A stretch of 64,000 bases of DNA, from the NCBI GenBank assembly GCA_015501075.1, contig JADNYJ010000145.1, positions 1 through 64,000 on the forward strand, read 5' to 3'. Numbering within the stretch: the stretch's first letter is position 1; each line of letters begins with the position of its first letter. The stretch is from Gymnopilus junonius (lineage: Eukaryota > Basidiomycota > Agaricomycetes > Agaricales > Galerinaceae). Shown here one piece after another: positions 58,912 to 64,000 of this stretch. Under the pieces are notes generated by a model that saw only the letters and a program-made list of their open reading frames with translations, had not been told where the DNA came from and did not search any database. A program made the translations under genes and the position numbers.

Positions 58912-60656
58912 TGCCAGTAATGGAAGACATGTCTCTGATGGATTTTGATGGTCCTTTTGGGTATGGAATAGGTGGCCAGGCCAGTTCATTTAGTTTGTAA
59001 GTGTCAAGGTTCTTTCACACATAGAATCAAGGCTGACATTGTAACTGATTAGATTGCAAGCATAACAAGAACTGCCTGAAGGGACTGATATGGATGTTGA
59101 CAATGATGGTGATAGGCTAGATCCAGGTAAGTAATTATGTCTACTCCAAGATGGTGAGTCTAGTGGGGCTTGTAACTGCTGTAGCCCACTGTCATTATTG
59201 CCACAGTGGCAAGGATCTTCGATTGCCTCACCTGCCACTGCTGCTGCTGATGCCTCAAATGCTGGCCCACAGGCACCAAGATGTGGTCGGCCTCCAAAAC
59301 CCAAGGCTGTATCAGCTCCCCACCACCCTATTGGCTATCCTTGTGGTTCTGGACCCAAGCAGCAAGCAGAGGCTGCATCCAGAATCACTAATATCCCCAC
59401 AAAATGCCCCCCAGGATGACTGCCAAATGTGAAGAAGAGGGGAAAGGTTATCCTAAAGCTTGTGTCTGGAAAATTGGTATGTTTTATTTTATTGTTTACC
59501 TCTCAATTATACTAATTTCATATGTAAGTCTCTTTCAGATGGCCCTTGTGTTGTCCAGCCAAACTTATGACAGCTGTCTACTGCCACCAGCTCATCACAC
59601 ACCCTGAATGCATCTATTGCACCATCCCCACATGCTCAGGACCCAGTGGCTTCCTTAGAAGAAGAAGTACATGGATTGGAGCCTGGTGAGTTGTTGGACT
59701 CATCTTGCCCTCATCCTCTCTCTTCACCAGAGCCAATCATCCATCAAATAATCCCTTCCAAGGATTCCAAATGTGCTATCACTTTTGAAAATTGCAATAT
59801 TGACCCTGAAGTCTCCAGAGATGGATTAGGTGATGAGGATGAGGTCAATCTGCATGAGGATGAGGAAGATGATGAGGAGGTTAATCAGGGGGATGATGAG
59901 GAAGGTGATGAGTGTTCATCAAGACCTCATCAATGTCAAGCAATGCCTGCATGGCTACTCAAAGCTTTTAAGGCAAGGCTTGCTGAGTCAGTACCTTGCA
60001 ATAGTCGAGGTTTTCCCCCACTCTATGCCAAGCATCAGACATTCTGGTTTCCATGCCCCTCTGCCTTCATCCTTCTTCAACACAATGACATCTCACCTCA
60101 AGAGCTTTATAACCCCTGTTTCTTCCTATGGGACCCACAGTTGCTCTCTTTAAATGGCTGTATCCTGTGCCCAAATCATTGTGGGAGTAATCTCACTTGG
60201 CATGGTGCCATCTTGCACCCTCATTGATGTGTTGATTCTGATACCACCTTTTGGATAATCGGCTATCACTACTACTACCCAGCATGCATCCATCCAAAAT
60301 CAGGCAAGCAAAGGATCACATTTCATAGCTGGGATCCCCATGTTCTCTCTGTGCTGCTATCTGAACTGGCAGCTGAATTTCCTGCTTGCCTCAGCCACTG
60401 AAGCGGCATCTCAACAACATTGTTCAGTTGGATGTGATCATGCTTTCAGAATGGAATGGGGGCAAAGCAGTTCTCTGATGCCCTCCATGTTCAGCACCTA
60501 CTGAAGTATGATGTGGTCCACCTGCAGTACTTAGATGTCCTGGCTCATCATAAATTAGATGAATGGTTGTCTCAAAAATATGAAGCCTTTCTCCCATTTG
60601 ATGACAAAAGCCCTCGCAGCCTTTATGAATATGTCCCAGCTGCTCAGTGGGTTTGA
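58912..60656 (+). pseudogene. Decayed repeat-associated gene (DUF6729-like)
   Basis: An exon from ATG 58912 (MPVMEDMSLMDFDGPFGYGI) is followed by a possible AT-hook (PRCGRPPKPKAV, near 59280). Then come a second exon set from 59646 (acidic, EVHGLEPGELL) and an ordered region with a WFPC ... FFLWDPQ ... CPNHCGSNLTWHG motif. This pattern of aromatics and Cys pairs is one I recall from a domain called DUF6729 in basidiomycetes; not verified. In-frame stops are TGA near 59420, 60226, 60399 and 60435, each where CGA would fit. The reading ends with an in-frame TGA (GGTTTGAGA) at the edge of the MITE-like element at 60661. Confidence 0.5.
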
Positions 60657-60660
60657 GATA

Positions 60661-60892
60661 CTGTACTAAAATGTTCAATCCATCAGGCCTTGTGACCTGT
60701 GACCGACCTGATGAAATTTTGGTTTCATCAAATTGCCTTTTTGGGCCATTTTTGATGAATTTATAAGCAAATTTAGACCCAGCACGCTATGCCGGGGCCA
60801 AATTTTGAGTTTTTGGTGTGACCGGGGCTGAAATTCGACGATTTGAGAGGCCCTGTGACCTGTGACCTGTCAAATTGAACATTTTAGTACAG
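60661..60892. mobile_element. MITE-like inverted-repeat element, copy 2
   Basis: The element is 232 bp, flanked by TA (60659-60660 and 60893-60894), with inverted ends of about 21 bp beginning CTGTACTAAAATGTTCAA. The interior shares GTGACCTGTGACC and CCTGATGAAATTTTGGTTTC with copy 1 at 8405-8637, which has nearly the same length. Its left edge cuts the preceding decayed gene. Confidence 0.75.
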
Positions 60893-61878
60893 TATGTATA
60901 ATCACTACATTGAAGAACACAAGGCCAACTTCAATCAGCATACCTCACTGCTGTCTGCTGAGATATGTACACTTGATCACAGTCACACAGTACTTTCCAG
61001 TCCTACTGGGATTCCCTGAGGACTGAGGGATTCCCTGGACTCTAGGGACTCTGAGCTTCTCAATATGTAAAAATATTCTCTGTGCAGTATTTAAAGCCAG
61101 AAATGAGATATAGCATCATTTTGAATACTATAAGACTATAAAAAGGTTAAAAAACATGAATTTTTGTAATAACATATAATAACACCCATACACCATGGTA
61201 TCTGTAGTATAGATTTAGCTTTCTATTGTGTATTAAAAGTGCTTTACAGCTGTCAACCCTATTTAACTTAATGTTTTTAATTTTTTTCTGAATTTTATAA
61301 TTTTTTCTATATCAAGATCTCTAATAATACAAAAAATTTGAATATAATTACTTAGAGCACTAGAAACATAGGAGGTTCATCCATAAATGGTGATAATTCC
61401 TCTCTTTGGATCATTTTATTACTTTTTTACACTTAGAATTATGCATCACCTTAATTAAGGCTGAAAAGACTATAATTTGGTTAAAAGTTATGACATTCCC
61501 CCTCAGTCCCAAGAACCAGTCCCCAGGACTGATGTTGATCCCAGGGAATATTGACCTAGGGAATGAGTAAATTTTTAGCAAAGCAATCTAAGTCCATGAT
61601 GAGCAAGCGTGAGGAACGAGCGCAAGCTCATTATTGGATAAGATAACGTCAAAGCATCAGAATCAGAAGCTCCCACCATTTGTACCTAAGATGTACAAAC
61701 AACGATTTAAGAGCATGCGATAGGGTGCGCTTCTCCCCATCGCCTGGGATCTGATTCTGGCATGGAAAAAACTCATTTCTCAGCCTCCACTGATTTTTTC
61801 GACCTCTAACACCTGAAAACCTATTCTTGCTACCTTTTCAAACCTTACCCCCCTTTTTCCTGCAATTCCCCCAACAGG
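60893..61878. other. AT-rich spacer with diffuse inverted repeats
   Basis: Near 61000-61060 and 61495-61570 there are G/C-rich motifs (GGGATTCCCTGAGGACTG and its inverted relatives) framing an AT-rich middle. They could be degenerate ends of an element. No gene is supported. Confidence 0.3.
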
Positions 61879-63324
61879 ATGGCTCAGGATGGCGATAATG
61901 GCAACATCGGTGCACCTATTATTGGCGCACCTGTCCAGCAAGGACCCGCTCATGCCCCACGCACGCACACCTCTCTGATCATCATACAGATGCTGAAATC
62001 GCTTTCTCTGACTAATATATTGCAGAAGAACAAGAAGATTGAGGCTGAGAATGAGGCCAGAAGCCTCAAAACCTTTAATCATGCTCTAGACCCAGTCGCA
62101 CACCCTGACACCAGATCCGAGGCTGCGTCCCTCATCACCATCGACCCTGATGATCTAAATTGCCTAAAGGTTCCTTCCTTTTTTCTCACTGTCCGCGATC
62201 ATATTTATGCTAGCTTGGCAAAATGGATCGCGGATGAAGAACTAAAAAAAGAAGATAAGTCTAAATGAAAGGCAGAAGACAAACTGTCAGCGGAAGAACT
62301 CAGGATATCCAAGAGAAGGTGTATGGATGGTTCCCTTCAGGTCTGCAGAACTCCAGGTGCTGCCACACCTATCCAATTTCCACAGAGTCTTTTTGACACT
62401 GAAGGCTGTGTATCTGTCCCTCTTCCTTTTTTCCTAAACAAGAACCTGCGTGTGATAATTGATGAAGCCGTGACACTGCCGACTATGAAATCTAACCCAC
62501 TGCCAGGTGAGACAAAAGGGATCTCGATCCTTGACATCGGGAAACTCTCGGATCATTTCAGCAAGGAACTCACCCTTACCTTTAGCCAGTGGTCAGAGGC
62601 TGCTGAAAACATGTTCGATTTTCAGCAGCAGCGCGACAAGAAGGGCGAGGATGGTCAGCACTCAGCATGGTATAACGACCACTTCAACTTTTTCAATGGT
62701 CAGCACAAAAAGAATGAGCTATACGATGCTTGGAAAAGCATCGAGCTCAAATTCCACCAAGAGCACCAGAGCGTCTATGATGAATTTGAGCTTAAAGATT
62801 ACATGGATGCTTTTAAAGCCTGCGAGGGCGCCGCCAAGCTTAAGGCCAAGATGCATGACCTTTTTATGTCACAAGGGAATAAGTTCTTATTGGGTAGTAA
62901 CCGCGAGAGTGGTAACTACCCGAACAAGAACCCAGGCAAATTCCCTTTCCATCGCACCTCTGACCGCTCCAACCTACAGTCACCCCAGTCCTTTCCTTCA
63001 GGCAGCAGGAGGTCATCCTCCTCCACCTCCAACTGCCTCATATGCTCAGAGAGAGGACACAATTCATTCCAGCACCTCGACTCCGCCACCCCCATCAAAT
63101 TCCTCAATGGCAAGGCGACATGGGTGAAGTGTTCCAGCCGCGGCCTTGTCACACTGGACAACCGACAACTCTGTGTTAACTGGAATGTTCGAGGTGAGCA
63201 TGCCCTCTCCCAGTGTGTTCAACAACATGGCAAAGATGACTGCACCCATCTGTGCTCATTCTGCGGCAGCAAAGCCCACAATGCCTTCTCCTGGACCTGC
63301 CGCGCCAACCCTTCCAATGCTTGA
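61879..63324 (+). pseudogene. Gag-like ORF1 of a retroelement
   Basis: From ATG 61879 (MAQDGDNGNIGAPIIGAPV) to TGA 63322-63324, with one internal TGA at 62266-62268 where CGA fits. The protein has helical stretches (SVYDEFELKDYMDAFKAC), and a Cys/His-rich C-terminus: CLICSERGHNSFQH, then DDCTHLCSFCGSKAHNAFSW. These resemble CCHC-type knuckles. The overlapping ORF2 below encodes the start of an RT, so it is probably the gag of an agaric DIRS-like or related element. The whole reaches past the window end. Confidence 0.55.
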
Positions 63325-64000
63325 TGATTTTCTTACTGTAGCGCACCCCCCTTCCCTTTCTTATGTAGATTTTTCATCTTCTATCATTCCACGCCTCTCT
63401 CTTAGCTGCTCGTCACCTGAACATTCTTCCATTTTCGATAGAATTACCCATCCTTACAATTCTGATGCATTCAAAATTTTATTAGACAAACATAACCTTT
63501 CTCACTCTTATCTGCTTCTGATATGAAATCTATGTCTAGGCTTTCCCCTTGGACACATGCCCATCCTCTCCCATACTGTCATAATACCAAACAACCCCTC
63601 AACATTACAGCACATGGACGCCATCGAAGAATATCTGTGGGCGGAAGTGCTGGCACACAGGATGTCAGGCCCGTTCTCATGTGAGGAGACAGAGCTCATC
63701 CTGCGAGGCCCCTTCCAGTCTTCCCCCCTCATCGTTTCCATGCAACCACAACAACCTGGTGCCCCCAACAAAATTCGGATCTGCCGACACCTCTCCAAGG
63801 CGTCCAAACTATCTGCCTCAGTGAACTCCCATATCTGGAAAGATGACTTTCCAACAAGATTCAACACTGCCTCCAAAGTGGCAGAAATTGTGAGTCCCTT
63901 CTATCCGTTCCCTCAAATTTTCCCCCCCACTTTCTCTCTATTTATTATGCAGTCCCTTTGCACTTCGTGCATGGGACTGCTTTCTCATACTGTCTCCTCT
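63146..64000 (+). pseudogene. Start of a reverse-transcriptase ORF, window edge
   Basis: In a different frame and overlapping ORF1 by about 180 bases, the reading goes through DFLTVAHPPSLSYVDFSSS, a TGA at 63524-63526 (CGA expected), FPLGHMPILSH, DAIEEYLWAEVLAHRMSGPF, LRGPFQSSPLIV, then RICRHLSKASKLSASVNS. A GT splice donor seems to lie after AEI (about 63891) and an acceptor ...TATGCAG near 63950. The GPFxxSPLIV and LRICRHLSK motifs are ones I associate with RT proteins of tyrosine-recombinase-type retroelements in agarics; the RT core itself is beyond the window. Confidence 0.45.

Noticed and set aside
1..64000. CRISPR arrays, bacterial operons, rRNA genes
   Set aside because: None seen; the gene structure is eukaryotic throughout.

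Overview
The window is nuclear DNA of a mushroom-forming basidiomycete (Agaricomycetes). The signs are protein genes cut by many 50-90 bp GT-AG introns, an expanded family of F-box-like proteins with a cysteine-rich N-terminus, a MYND-finger protein of a type common in agarics, and heavy invasion by fungal transposons. All calls come from reading the sequence; no database search was possible.

Layout. 1-8.8 kb is repeat-rich: two decayed hypothetical genes (1.2-2.8 kb minus, 4.0-6.7 kb plus), a gag fragment, and a probable LTR carrying a small inverted-repeat element. This LTR cuts off the 3' end of a FAD-dependent oxidoreductase at 8.8-9.1 kb. 9.9-16.5 kb holds an F-box-like gene, a frameshifted secreted-type aspartic protease and two degenerate F-box copies. 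17.8-21.3 kb is an intact 12-exon ribonucleotide reductase large subunit (RNR1) with ACGCGT boxes in its promoter and a decayed copy of its 3' end downstream. 23-26.9 kb has two more F-box-like genes. 28-30.2 kb is a broken TPR-type gene. 31.5-40.3 kb is a housekeeping block: alternative oxidase, a Mit_KHE1-type mitochondrial K+/H+ exchange-related protein, and SMC6. 40.3-42 kb contains a non-autonomous hAT-like element and a tRNA-like SINE head. 42.5-45 kb is a MYND-finger protein and 45.4-46.6 kb an F-box pseudogene. 46.8-49.5 kb holds a PET8/SAM-type mitochondrial carrier and riboflavin kinase, both read with single-base frameshifts. 50.4-58.8 kb is a complete Ty3/gypsy retrotransposon with LTRs and a 5-bp target duplication. 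58.8-64 kb holds a decayed repeat-associated gene, a second copy of the small inverted-repeat element, and the start of another retroelement (gag-like ORF plus the beginning of a reverse-transcriptase ORF).

Two decay patterns run through the window. Repeats carry in-frame TGA codons where CGA arginine codons are expected, and the two gypsy LTRs differ mostly by CG to TG/CA changes. This looks like CpG-directed mutation of repeats. Several host genes instead carry isolated one-base insertions or deletions, often in short homopolymers, while their splice sites and motifs stay intact. Those may be assembly errors, because riboflavin kinase at least should be essential. RNR1 (937 aa), AOX (399 aa) and the KHE1-type gene (333 aa) assemble into uninterrupted reading frames exon by exon.
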